A stretch of 64,000 nt of DNA from Coriolopsis trogii (taxonomy: Eukaryota > Basidiomycota > Agaricomycetes > Polyporales > Polyporaceae): NCBI GenBank assembly GCA_020543525.1, contig JAHYIO010000005.1, positions 1,461,001-1,525,000 on the forward strand, read 5' to 3'. Within the stretch, counting starts at the first letter, position 1. The number at the start of each line of letters is the position of its first letter. Of this stretch, positions 26,343-38,144 are shown in pieces. The notes under the pieces were generated by a model. The model searched no databases and was not told the origin of the DNA. It saw nothing but the letters and a program-made list of their open reading frames with translations. The position numbers were made by a program, and so were the translations under genes.

Positions 26343-27996
26343 ATGGAACATGGTTACTTGCGTCTGCTTGCTCTTCCCGTCGAGATCGTCGACAACGTCT
26401 GCCAGGAGCTTGATTACACCGAACTCCCATCCCTCCTCCGGGTCAACAGCTATGTTTATGATATCGCTGTCCGCATCCTCTACCGCATCATCCCCGAGCT
26501 TCCCATGAAGCGCTGCATTGCATGCCTCAAAGTTCTCTGCCGGACCCCTGCGAACGCGGCTCTCGTCCGCAAGCTCTCCATAGACTGGTCACACCACCGC
26601 ATCGTGGCGAACCTCTTCCGTCTCCTCCGAGATGCTCTCTCACACCTCACGTCTCTCCAACACCTCAGCCTCGAGCTTTCTCCGCAAGACAACCATTACG
26701 GTCTCACGTGGGTCCTCCGTGGCGTCCGCACTCGCCTGAAGACCCTCGGGACCTCCGTCCGCTGCGACTCAGAGCTCGCGGAGTTCCTCGAGACCCAGCC
26801 GAACCTCACCGAGCTCTGTCTTCGCGGTTTCCAGACCAAGCAGGCGTTCAAGTTGACGGACAAGGCGATGCCCCATCTCAGGTCGTTCCGCACCGTGCAC
26901 GCCGGTCCATCCGTCATATCTGCAGTGGTCAAGGGAAGGCCGGTGGAGGGCGTGTCGCTATCGATGTTCATGGAGGATGGATGTCAACCGCTGGACTCCC
27001 TCATGCTCTCCAGTGTGCCTATCAAGAAGCTCACTATCATGTCCCTTGACTCGACGCTTGCCCCGAACGAGCTCCTTCCAGAGGTGGCACGGCGCATGCC
27101 GGAGCTCGAGGCGTTGCATGTCGTCGTTCTCATGGCGCTATTTGACAACGTGAGTGCTTCCATCTTCATGAGTCGCTATTCCTTTGCGGGCTTTCGCCTT
27201 CTTCCCCATTCTATTGCAAGATACGGCAATGGCTTCGGGGCAGACGTCGGCGTTCCTGCAGGGCCAGACAGTCGATGATACTCTTGGACCCAGCACTTCT
27301 CTACCACGTGATGCCGTCACTGTAGTTTGTTCGATGTGCCCACGCTTCGCAGTGACGCAAGGTGGTCAAGAGACGAGTCTCCGAGTGAGGGACGCGAGCT
27401 TTCCTGGCACGCACAGTAGAGCCGAGAACAGTAGCATGGAGTATGACGAGCACTCGTTTGCTTGTTATTCTTGCATCTCACTGAGCTATGTGCCGAAAGC
27501 TGCCTAGCGCCCCATCCGTCTAGAAGGCCAATACGACTTCCAGGACAAATGTATGACAGGCATCGTTCATGACGGGAAACTCTCATATTCTGTCGTTGCG
27601 TGAACCGTATCGTCCTCATGTGATGTCTTTGGCGTCCGCAGTACGGTCCGGTCATGTCCTAGTCCGGGCGGTATCGCGACAGTGGCAAACGGTTTGCCAT
27701 ATACAACGCGTCTATCCTCGCTATCAAACCTCGTTTTCCTCAGTCATTCAGACGATAGACCGTGATACTGAGACGGCTTCTCTCTGCAGAAAACCCTCCA
27801 GGAGTCGGGCCCCACACTTTCCAAGTTCTCGGATCTGCGGTACCTCACCTTCATGGCAGCCGGGTCCGCGTCGATAGAAGACGAAGGGGAGATTGCACGC
27901 GCGTGGAGCAAGGCGTGCCCGACGCTGCGTACCATCATCCTGCCGAAAGGCAAGGTATGGTTCGAGCGCGACGGCAAATGGACATGCTGCGGGTGA
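26343..27996 (+). CDS. F-box domain protein
   Basis: Two exons (26343-27149, 27790-27996) join in phase 0 to 337 residues. Residues about 8-50 form an F-box (LPVEIVDNVCQELDYTELPSLLRVN), the module that docks to Skp1 in SCF ubiquitin ligases. The rest is a leucine-rich, LRR-like array with HLTSLQHLSLEL, LKTLGTSV and LTELCLRGF, and the end (ACPTLRTIILPKGKVWFER) matches the usual C-terminus of this large basidiomycete family. The substrate is unknown. Odd point: the single intron is 640 nt, about ten times the local norm, and contains no domain that I recognise. The start was taken at the ATG just before the F-box; an upstream frame extension has no ATG that improves the model. Confidence 0.75.
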
Positions 27997-30900
27997 AGAT
28001 GCGAACTTCCTTCCCCGGGCTGATGCCCCTCCTAATGGCCGCCGGAGTCCTCCTGGTCGCAAACCGGGTCGGAACTATAGATTTGCAGGGGTCGGTTGGG
28101 TAGACACGGTGTCGTCGAAGCACTGGTCATGGGACGGAAGCAAGCACGCCCCTCAATGCCCTGTGCCATGGTGTGAAGAGGGGTTGGGGAGCAGTTCGAA
28201 GGGACGATATGGGTTGGATATGCGACGTTCAGTTCCTCTGGTTTTATTCACTTGCTTTGCGCGGTTACGACTGACGCCATTGTATCCATAATCAGTGCGG
28301 GTGTACGATAGGCATGTCCGTCGACGTTGACGTCGCGAAATACGAACTTCGGACGTGGAGCGATGGGGTACCGTCCCCGGCGACAGGTCTGCTGTCCAAG
28401 TGCGTGTAGTAGCTGCATCGGACAAGCTCTGGTGCCGGTATAGCTCTTTCCGAATCTGAGTTTACGCTGGAAGTGGGATCTTTCTCTTCACGGTCTATTG
28501 CTTCCCATTCGATGGCTGCGTTCGAGGAGCACTAACGACGCAGGTGAGTTTCCGTTCCCTGTGCCCTGTCGAGGGTTTCGCTTGTCGTCTCACCCTATGG
28601 CCACAGTTCTGGTACCGCCTTGGCTTCGCGAATTCTGTCAAGTGCTTGGTTCTGCACACGGTTGCGGCGGATCTGTTCAGGTTCCATTGTGTTTGCGTCC
28701 GCCCAAAATGGCAACGAAGCTTCCCGTAGTGTCTTGGTTTCAACTTGCATGGGATCAGGGTCCTGCAACTGACGGTCGGCCGTCATGTGCGTGTAAAAGG
28801 CGAGTAAGCAGGGCTTGGGATCGCTTGTTGAATTCACTGATGCTGATGTCGATGATATACAAAGAAGCCATAGGTACGAGGCGTCAACTCTTAGGCCCTC
28901 AATCTACACCTACAACGCGTCGCCCAACACACGCAACGCGATTCCCGTACCTATAGCCGCCGTGACCAAGATGGACGTTCGCATGTCGCTCCTCAGAGTC
29001 GAGTCCCTGTCATATGGGCCCTCCTCACCACATCGTTCGCGGCACCCTCGGACAGCCGTTGCCGAATGTCGTCCTTCCGCAACGCAGGAGCTTCTCCCTT
29101 CTAACCTGTGTGAGTAAGTCTGCGTTGATCGGTTCCCCAGCGTGCATCCTGCACATCTCTTTCCCACTAGACTGCACTCAAAACGTACAGCACGACCACG
29201 CTCACACGCGTGCTGCTCTAGAGCCAAGATCAGAAAGAACAGCAGGCCCGTCTCTCTACCGGCCGACGGACGACTCGCATTTCCCAAACGTGCTGGCTTA
29301 TCGTCCGCCCCGAAACTGTGGACTGTCGGCTTTGCGTTATGCAAGTTGCCGGGTCGGCCCACCAACCGGGCGGACGTTCTCACGTAAGTTGCATCCATGA
29401 GAGTCGGGGGGGCATCATCTTCATCATCATCGCGCGTCTCTTTTCAGGACTGTGAATATGTTGCTCGCCGGACACTGTGTGGTTGGGTTCCCTTATGGGG
29501 TCCGCGTACGGTCGGGCGTCTCTCGATTGCGAGTCGTAGGCTCAAATGTCAAGAGCGTGCTTCTTGGGAGTTCTTCCGGTGGGGCATTTACGTTTCTGCA
29601 GACTTCGGAAGGAGGAGCTGGGCCACGCTCCGAGCTCTAGTCAAGTCGACCCTGCATGTACGCTGAGCTGGAGGCGAGCTCGGAGCACTCCGCCGATCGC
29701 AGTGTCGAAGTCGATACTAGAAAACAAAACCCACCGATGATGCAACGTTCTTCCAACTTGTGACGGCAGGTGCTCCGACGGCTATCCGCCTCTCCCCCAA
29801 TTTCAAAGACGAACGCAATGAGGGTGCCCAGGCAGACGCTCTCGCCCGACTGAATTGGCCATTGTGGCACGACAAAACTCTATGCGGGGTCGGGTCGGTC
29901 AGCCTTTGCAGCGTGCCCCGTGCGAGTGGCGACGTGCGTCCGAACTTCGCGAACAGAAACCGTTACCGAACGCGGTACGTCAGACCGTCCCAGCCCGTGT
30001 TCATGCTCTCAATTTCGCTGGCTATGCACTAGCAGGTCCCCCACCTCCCACCGATAGGGGCACGGCTCGCACGAGAGCCATGCAGCACCCCCTGCAGGTT
30101 CCGCAATGATCATGATGGATAGGATACGCCAAATGAACGCCCCAAGGAAGACGGCGGAGAGAACGTCCCCTTGATGGTGAACCCTGGCGCAGACATTCCT
30201 GCGTGGCGACCATGTGAGGCAGCCTGGGTAAGCAGACTCGTGCGGGCCGATCGTCTGGTTCCCCGGATGCGTTAATCTGAGTATTCGCTGACTACCGGGC
30301 CCGCTTTTAGACGCACAGGTGCAGCGAAGAAGGCTTGCTGTGTCTGTCCACCAACGTCACCAAATGATGGGGCAGTGCGCGTGCGCAGATGCCGGGGGCA
30401 GGCAGACTACTCGTTCGAGTGCTAACGGCCCTTTTCTTCCCCTCTCGACCCCGTCCTTATCGTCCGCTGCTCATTCCCATGCTGGCCTGACAGGAAGGAC
30501 GAAGAGCGCATCTTCGCGGCTACGAAAACAGAGCCGTACGTACGCACATACGTACGTCCCGACCCGACGTACGTCCGAAACACCGAGCGCCACAAAGCGA
30601 CGAATCTTCGCTCGCACGAACCCGCGCAGAACCGGGCTTGCAGTCAAAATACCCACCCCCCCTCCCCGATCTGGCCTGCTTCTAGGTCGGCGTAGACCGA
30701 GCTCGAAAACCCATCGCGCTTCTGGGGCGCCTCCATGGCACTCCCGGTCGGACGGCAGCAGTAGGCAGTTGCGGCGGGGACGCTCTCGGGACCAGTCCAA
30801 GGTGCGCAGGCGTGGACGGGTCGACCGACACGCTGCGAGTGACGTTCGGTTCTGATCCCGTCACGTTCGCGTGCGCTGTACGGCATAGGTCCACGTTCGG

Positions 30901-31825
30901 ACGTTCGCAAAACATGAAGTTCGCACTTCCGCAAGGCGCCCCCCCCCTTGACTACCGCGAAACGAAACGCGCACGATGGACGTGAAGTTCCCTCTTTCGC
31001 TCTCCTGCGAGCAGGGGACAGAAGCGCACGTGGGTCGCCCTGCGGTTTCCTCGCTGCCGATGCGAGATTGATGCGACCGTTCTCCTGCTGGGCACGGAGA
31101 TCGTTGGAGGATCGTGACAGTGCGCAGAACGCATGTCAGGGCCCGAGGCACTGTGCGTCATGATGCGCTGTGGGAGAGAGCGTGCGTTTTATGCGGCCGT
31201 CTCTGTCTGCTTAGCGGTAACCTTCGCGGGAGGGGGGGGGGTGCTCCCTGTCGAGTCGAGACGTGCACAGAGCGCAGAGGACGCCCCGGCTGTCTTCTGC
31301 GCGCCGAGCAGTATTCCGACGGCAACCTTCGTGACAGGCGCAAGAGACCCCGTCGTCCGCCTTCTGGAGGTGAGCGCGGGAAGGATAGGCGTTCCCGGTG
31401 TATTGCCGTGCTCTAAAGAATCGGGGGTCGGAGGGTATCCATGATCGTGCATCGAATATGGATGAGGTACAAGTTGTGTATTACAACGTCTATTCCGGCC
31501 ACGGGCTTCCCGCAGGGGGTGCGAGAGAACGTAAGTGAGTATGACAATGAGAAGGGGGAAGAGTGAGGTATGCGGGTACGTGTTACAATAATGTCCGAGC
31601 GTGTTCCAATAACTTATAGCAAATATTACACTTCTCGCGTTCTGGGTTCTACAACCGCCGTTCGCCAGCGGTGGGGGGGGTGGGGGAGGAAGCGGGGTGG
31701 GTGAGGAGGAAAGGGGGTCGTGGCCGCCCATGCGCCGCAGGCTCAGTTCGCGAGCTTCGAAACCGGTGGGCCCTAATCGCACGCGAGGGTCACGTCGCTC
31801 TGTGGGGGGGTAGAGATTGCATCCG
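27997..31825. other. Gene-poor 3.8 kb stretch
   Basis: No recognisable domain on either strand. A pair of frames at 29142-29384 and 29449-29640 (+) can be joined by a well-formed intron (GTAAGT at 29385 to TTTTCAG at 29448) but the product is unknown. The sequence holds ACGTACGT-type repeats around 30537-30575, a C9 run (30939-30947), a G10 run (31232-31241) and a G-rich tract at about 31670-31690. It may be a decayed region. Confidence 0.45.
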
Positions 31826-33766
31826 TCAGACGATCTGAGCGCAGCACACCGAACCGAAGGGCTGCTCACCGCTCTCACAAACGTCAGCATGTGGCAAGTG
31901 ATGTAGCCTTTTGCAAATCCGGCGCCCGCGTACGCAAAGAGGTACTCCCACTTGCGGATGAACGACCGGTAGGTCGCGTCGTCGCGGAGCGCCGGGTACT
32001 GCTGCGCCATAACGTCCTGCTTCAGGTTCGCCTTGAGCCGCCGGTCCCAGGTGCGGAGGGTGCGCGGGTAGTCTGCCGTCCGATAAGTCAATGTGAGGCT
32101 CGCGACGCGAAAGGGCACGGTCGTCACACGTACGAGGCGCGTGGTTCTCGACTGCCTCGAGCGTGAACCTGCCCTTGGAGGCCGCATAGGCCGCGTCGAT
32201 GAGCACCGTCGCGCTGGGCAGACACGAGTTCGGCCACATATAGCGGCGCATGAAATCGTCCGGTCTATTTCGGGGTCGAGAGGTCAGCGGCGCGAGACGC
32301 GGTCCAGAAGCACAGGTCGAAACTTACTGGTATCCGCTATAACGGCCCTCGGGAAACGTCGAGCAGGTGACGACGATCGTCGCCGTCGTCGGCTTCAGGG
32401 CAAAGTCCACGACTTCGAAGTATTTCTTGTAGTACTGTGAGATGACCGTGTGAGTGAGGTGCAACACGTGTGGAAGAAGGGAAGGGACGTCTCTCACCTT
32501 CGCGCCGACGTGCTCGAGCATCTCAATGCTGACAAAGGCGTCGAAAGCGTGCTCCCATTCCCGGGGGATGTCGCGGTAGTCGAGAAGGTGAACGCGCACA
32601 CGTCCCTCAAGGCCTCGCGCTCTGACGCGTTCTTCCGCGAGCATCTTCTGCTCGACCGAGAGCGTGAGCGTGTCGACCTCACAGCCGTAACATGCGGCAG
32701 CCTACGCATATCGCGAGCGTGAGAACGAGCCTTGCGTCGCAGGAGAAGCTGCGCACCTCGATGGCCAGGCCGCCCCAGCCGGATCCGAACTCAAGAACTC
32801 GGTCGCCGGGCTTGACACGAGCGGTCTTGAGCACGTGATGGATTTTGCGTTGCTGAGCGGCTTCGAGGTCTCCCTCTGTCGGGCCTTTGAGCAGGTCGCC
32901 GCGGACGCCACCCTCGGCGTCGTCCCAGAGCGCGCACGAGTACATCATCTCCTTGCTCAAGAACGCCTGGAGATGGGCCGCAATCAGCGAACGGTCTCGA
33001 GCCGAACAATGGCTATGCGCGCACCTTGAAGAGCTCGTTTGACTGGTCGTAGCTCGCGATGACGTTGAGGCGGGCGCGGGAACGAGTCTGGCCGAAGAAG
33101 GCGTTCCGAAGACCGGAGAACGCGGACGCAAGTCGACCGTATAGAGACGATATAGCAGACATCGTTGATTGGTTGTCCAACCAGAGCTGGAGAAGGTACA
33201 TGAGAAGATGCACCGGAAGTTTCGTGGCAGTACTCACGTCCATGATCCCCTTGAGATTCTCAACCTCGACCTCGCCAATCATGTAGGCTTCGCTGACTGA
33301 ATAGCGTTGACGATTAGCTCGTGAGAGACCATAGTGGGAATGGAGACGTACAACCAAGATCCCCTGAGCTGTGGTTGGTCGGTCAGCAAAGGGTCTGTCG
33401 ATCCCGAAGGACGCCAAGCACTGACCTGAAGACGCGGGTCCAAAACTTTCCGCTGAGCACCTTGAGGTGAACGAAGTTGTCGGACGACTTGGGGTCGCCA
33501 AAGCAGAATGTCTGGTCGAGGTCCTCGACCTCGAGGTAGCCGACGGAGATGGCTGAGCGCAGGAGGGAAAGGATAGATGTGCGGGCTGTGGAACGTGGCA
33601 TCAGCGCGTTGCGGGTCGGGCGGAGGAGCGCAGATAGCGGGGGCATACCAAACGTAGTCAAGAAGGAGTATGGAGTGGGAGGGCCGAGGTGGAGAGTGGA
33701 CGAGCGGGTGGAGGAGCTGCAGGAGAAAGCGCCTTCTTTGGAAGTTGAGGATCGCGGAGAAGACAT
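31826..33766 (-). CDS. Cyclopropane-fatty-acid-synthase-like methyltransferase
   Basis: Eleven exons (33766-33649, 33585-33426, 33368-33355, 33296-33238, 33186-33025, 32966-32757, 32701-32498, 32434-32328, 32264-32134, 32072-31870, 31834-31826) give about 458 residues. It matches the mycolic/cyclopropane fatty acid synthase superfamily, S-adenosylmethionine-dependent enzymes that add a methyl or methylene group to unsaturated acyl chains of phospholipids. Seen: EAYMIGEVEVENLKG, then NVIASYDQSNELF, LSKEMMYSCALW, the SAM loop VLEFGSGWGGLAIE (about 228-241), SIEMLEHVG, and MWPNSCLPSA. Exon 3 is only 14 nt. The first intron (63 nt) has no stop and keeps frame, so retention is possible. The last intron would be only 35 nt, so the C-terminus after ITCHMLTFVRA is unsure. 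The true acyl substrate cannot be told. Confidence 0.85.
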
Positions 33767-36700
33767 TGTGGAGATAGAGCGAGGAGGACGGGGAGGAAGC
33801 CGTGTTGAGGAGGAGCGGTGGTGAGGGAAGATTGGGTAAACCAGGGAATTTATATGGCGGGAAGTGTTCTCGCTGAGTATTCATACCCATACCCAGGCGG
33901 CAATTTGGAATGGGGCCGACGAGGCGGTTTGTGTGTGTGCGCAGAGGCAAAATGGGTCTTCGGGGACCGGGAGAGACGAAGGTGAGGTGATGGCTAGAAG
34001 GGAGGAAACGTCAGTGCAGATCTTAGCCGTCATCAGATCCAGTCGGGGTGTGGAATCTCATGACCGCACTGCGAACGTTCGGGACGTACGCTATCGGGGG
34101 ACATGTCAGGATCTCGGGCGACACAGACGAGAGGGCGTTCTCCCAGGACGCATGCATGACATGGCGCTGCCCAAACGAGCGTCGGAGGCTATGGGACGAG
34201 CCATTTAATGCTGCAGAAGCCGATAGCAAGAAGGAAGAGAATCTGACCGCTGCCGAAGGAGAGGGTGTGTGGAATGTCCGGATCGGTGTGCGACTCGGCT
34301 TGGGCGCAGATGGAGCAAACACGCCTTCGTACGAACCTGACGAGATCGTGCGTGCAGATGCAAGGTCCCCGGACGGGCAGAATCCAGCGATCGTCCCTCC
34401 GACGTTCCAGAGAGCGTTCCGGGGTCGGACGGCACTCACCTGCCCATCGAGCTGCCCAAACGAGGGGCTCGTTCCCGCACCCTCCTCGCCACGAGCCGGG
34501 GGCAGGCGTGGGACGAGGACGAGGAAGCAGCCCTTCGCTCGAGCGTGGACGAGGGGATGTGCAACTGCCTCCGTCGGGTCAGGCTGTTCCGGATTCCTCG
34601 CCCGGGCTAGGCAGAGATTAAGCGTACACGAAATAGCATGCTAATGCGTCCGGAGCTGTCTGTCGCACAAGCACTTCCGGCAGCTGACGAGAGCTCGTGG
34701 CCGTTCGACTGGCAGTACAACGCCCGAGACGCGTCACGCTGGCTCGCAGTCACGTCACAGTCACACCCCGTCTGCCGGCGGCGGATCCAGTTCAACTGCT
34801 CGGCTATTTCTCCATTCAACCACCGCCTACGTACCGACTCTCCTTCGCAACATATCATCCCGTAGTGCCAGCGAGCGTTTTCTGCCGAAATTTTACGGCA
34901 GCAATTCCTCCTCTCATTACTCACTCACGTCCAGACATCGATCCCGGCTCGCCTCAGGCCAGCCTCGAGCAGGACGACTTCGTTTCCAGGTACAGCTGGC
35001 CAACGCTTATTCCTGCTATATGCGTGCTGAACAACCGGTTTTCATCGCCGAAAGTCTAGCGACGTACCTTCGTCAGACTTGCACCCAGTCTCAGGCTCAG
35101 GCCGGGAAATATGCGCTCGCTCCCGTCGTCGGAAGCCTGATTGTGCAGATGGTCAGCCTTCTTTCCTCGTGGCCCTTCTCTCCCATGCCGGCACTGACAC
35201 TAATTCATAGCTTCCACCAGCTACTATGCTACCGAGGGGCGGCCGGCTTCAGCTGCTGCGCCTCCTGATCGTGGCTTGACGTCTTTGTGCTACGGTAAGT
35301 ATCATGGGTTCGCAGTATCTCTCCACCGTATCACTGCGCCTCCTGCCTAATCGCACAACACTCGCAGCAGGTGTCTGATCCGAATCCTGCACCACCCACT
35401 GGCAAGATCTGGGCTGTATGGCATATTTCAACCGTAAGTTCGCTCTTTCCATCGCTTGCTTCGCATCTCCCCCACTTTGGTGTATGCCACTTTCCTGCAT
35501 TCTGGCTTCCCTTCTCGGTGCACGGGACCGGGGCAGATGGATGGGCATTGCACCGGCATTACGTAGGGGGAGCTCTTGCAGGACGGCCGCCAAGGTCCTT
35601 CTTGCGATAGATTCCTCTCCTCCTCGCTGTAAATCTCTCCAGACGTCGCTTCCTCTTCCATTCTCCTCTCGACGTTATCCGCATCGATTGCCTTTAGTGG
35701 ATGGCAGGGTGCGACGGAGTCGGACTCGCCGGAACCGTCTTGGAAGCCTTGCCCCCAAGGGCCAGGTACTGTTCGCGTCGAGAGCGTGATTAACCATCCT
35801 GCTTCCAAGCCGTCCCATAGATGTGGCGTTCGACGGCTCGGATCTGTGGAACGCCTCATTGGATCTCAGAGCACGGCGCACACAGTGCCCAATCCGGGCA
35901 TGTGGGCCTTCGTTGCTGATTCAAGTTGGGACCACCTCAATCGGCTTCTCGTCTGCGTTGGACCCGAGTCGACAGCTATCGCGCCGCCCATTGGCTGGAA
36001 AGCTCGGACATTTACGTGCATGACCTGGGCGCACGTCCTTCTGGAACGTCGGCCCCTGAATCAAGGGTCCTTTGGGAGCCTCTCCTCACAAGGCTTGTGA
36101 CACTCGGCAGTCACGTTCTCCGCCCAGCTTCCCATACGCAGTGAAACAATCGCGCACCTACTTTTGACATATTTCATGACATGTACCGCAGCGTCTCGCG
36201 CACGCCCCTACCTGCGTCGGCCCTCCACCTGTTCTCCCCAATCGAACCCAGACAGCGACCCGGTGCTCGATTCGTATCAGAACGCTGCGAACGTGTCAAA
36301 TCTGACTTTTCGCAGCTCTAGCGCGTAGCCCTCTTTCGGCTTCTGCCTCTCCTCGCTGGCGACTCCCCTCGCGCAGTCGAAGCCGCAGAAGTTGCGAAGC
36401 GCCTTTTACAGCTGAAGATGTGCGCCCCGCGCCGGATCCACCCCGTCCCGCTTCTCACAATCTAGGCGTGCTTCGATGACCGATGCACTCCGTTCACGCC
36501 ACATATCCTGCATGATGCCCCCAAGATCAGGTCTGATCGCGCTCGTCGAGGCGCACTGGGATCTTGCCAAATCGGCTTCGGGACGGGCAGAGCGTGAACG
36601 GTGTCCGGCCAAACTACCGACAAGCTGCAGAGGAGGGGTCTGACCGACAGTATGCATCATCTGCAGTCGCTGCACGCCATGCTACAAGGTTTCCCGCCCT

Positions 36701-37386
36701 GCCGCCCGAGTATTCGAGGCGTAGAGAGAGCTGCGTCGGACGAGTCTGGATAGAATCAGAAAGCAACGCAACAGTTCGTGACTGCAGGATGGGAGTGCAA
36801 AGTCGACTGACATCATCCATCGACCGCCTCTGGAACGTCTTGGAGTCCCACACCCGCCATGCTACGCTATCCACGAGCGCAGATCGTTTTCTCGAACCGG
36901 ACAGCCCATTGCCGTCTGTACAGCGTCGTCCACATGCCTGCCGTTCTTGTCTATACGACGCCACGCTCAAGGTGACGTCTCGCCGTTCTAGAGAGCGCAG
37001 ATGAACGCGAGAGGGCCGGTGGAGGTCCAGGTCCCCGTCGAGCTGCGTACGCTCGTCACCGCTAGCACACAATGCGGGCTCAGCAGGCTGAGGAGAACGT
37101 CTGCTGCGTTACTCCAGACCGCACGTCCTGCGACCGCTACGCCCACGCCCCGCTCTCAGTCAGCAGCCTTGAAACTTCCTCGCCTGCAAACGTCCCCCCC
37201 CCGGTCTTTGTCGACATCCGTCGGGCCCCAGACCTACGCGCTCTGAACGTCCTGTTCCGATGATGGACCAGTGCGCCGTACGACGGGGATACGTTTGTCC
37301 CGGACGACGAGTACGAGTACGAGCGCGAGCGCGAGTGCGTCCTCGTCCGCTCAGCACAACGCGTTTTCCATGCCGCATTGTGTGTC

Positions 37387-37420
37387 AGGACGCCGGACGC
37401 CGGACTCCGGACTCTGGACG
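37387..37420. repeat. GGACGCC/GGACTC short tandem repeats
   Basis: Four imperfect copies of a 6-8 nt unit beginning CGGAC follow one another. A similar GAGTAC/GAGCGC series lies just upstream at 37304-37332. They are non-coding as far as can be seen. Confidence 0.6.
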
Positions 37421-38122
37421 CAGACGGCTCCTACAATACTGGTGATACTTGCCAGTGGTCGCCGTGCAAGCTCTTGGCGCGCCTGTGGCGTATGCCACCA
37501 CGCCGCCGTGACCCGTCCCGGGGGTCGGACACGACACCCGACGCCGCCAGCGAGTCGAGTCGAGGCGCGACCCATGAGCTTCGAAGCTGAAGCTTGAGCT
37601 TTGGGGGTGCACGTTCCGGGATCGAGCGGGGGCGGCTCGTCTCGCACGCGGAGTGCTAGTGGCGCGCGACTCGGGTCGGGCCTGTCACGGTCCGTGTGTG
37701 ACGTCGACGAGGCGGAGGCGGAGAGGCAGGGGTGTCCCGCAGCGACAGTACTCAGTGGTGGCGATTCTGCGTAGACGAATGGCGGGCATCGCGGGTCGCT
37801 CGTCACGCGTCACGGATGGCCATGTCTGAATTCTCGTCCTCGCTGTTGGGAGTCGCGGCCTTTGCGAGCGTTGCGGTCGCCGGTCGACGAGGTTCGGGTT
37901 CGGTTCCCCCGTCTTGTCGCCGGACGTGACCGCTGGCCATGGCCATGGCACTCGAGCTCGACGCCGCCGGGCGTCCGGACGTTCGGACGTCCGCTCTCAC
38001 TGACTCTAGTCGGACGCGCAAGTTCACGATCGCACAGGAGAGAGAGCGATCGGGCTGGACCTCCGGGGGCACTGTGCCTCGAGCGACTTGATACGGCGCT
38101 GAGACCGTCGCCGTCGCCGTCA

Positions 38123-38144
38123 CAGGGCCAGGGCCAGGGCCAGG
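38123..38144. repeat. CAGGGC hexanucleotide repeat
   Basis: Three full copies and one partial copy of CAGGGC stand in a GC-rich, apparently non-coding stretch. Confidence 0.75.

Noticed and set aside
31189..32187. 332-codon minus-strand open frame
   Set aside because: Only its beginning is the real tenth exon of the CFA-synthase-like gene; the remainder is read-through into low-complexity, homopolymer-containing DNA.
34048..34644. 198-codon plus-strand frame
   Set aside because: Overlaps other frames of similar length, has no domain, and its composition fits chance openness in GC-rich DNA.
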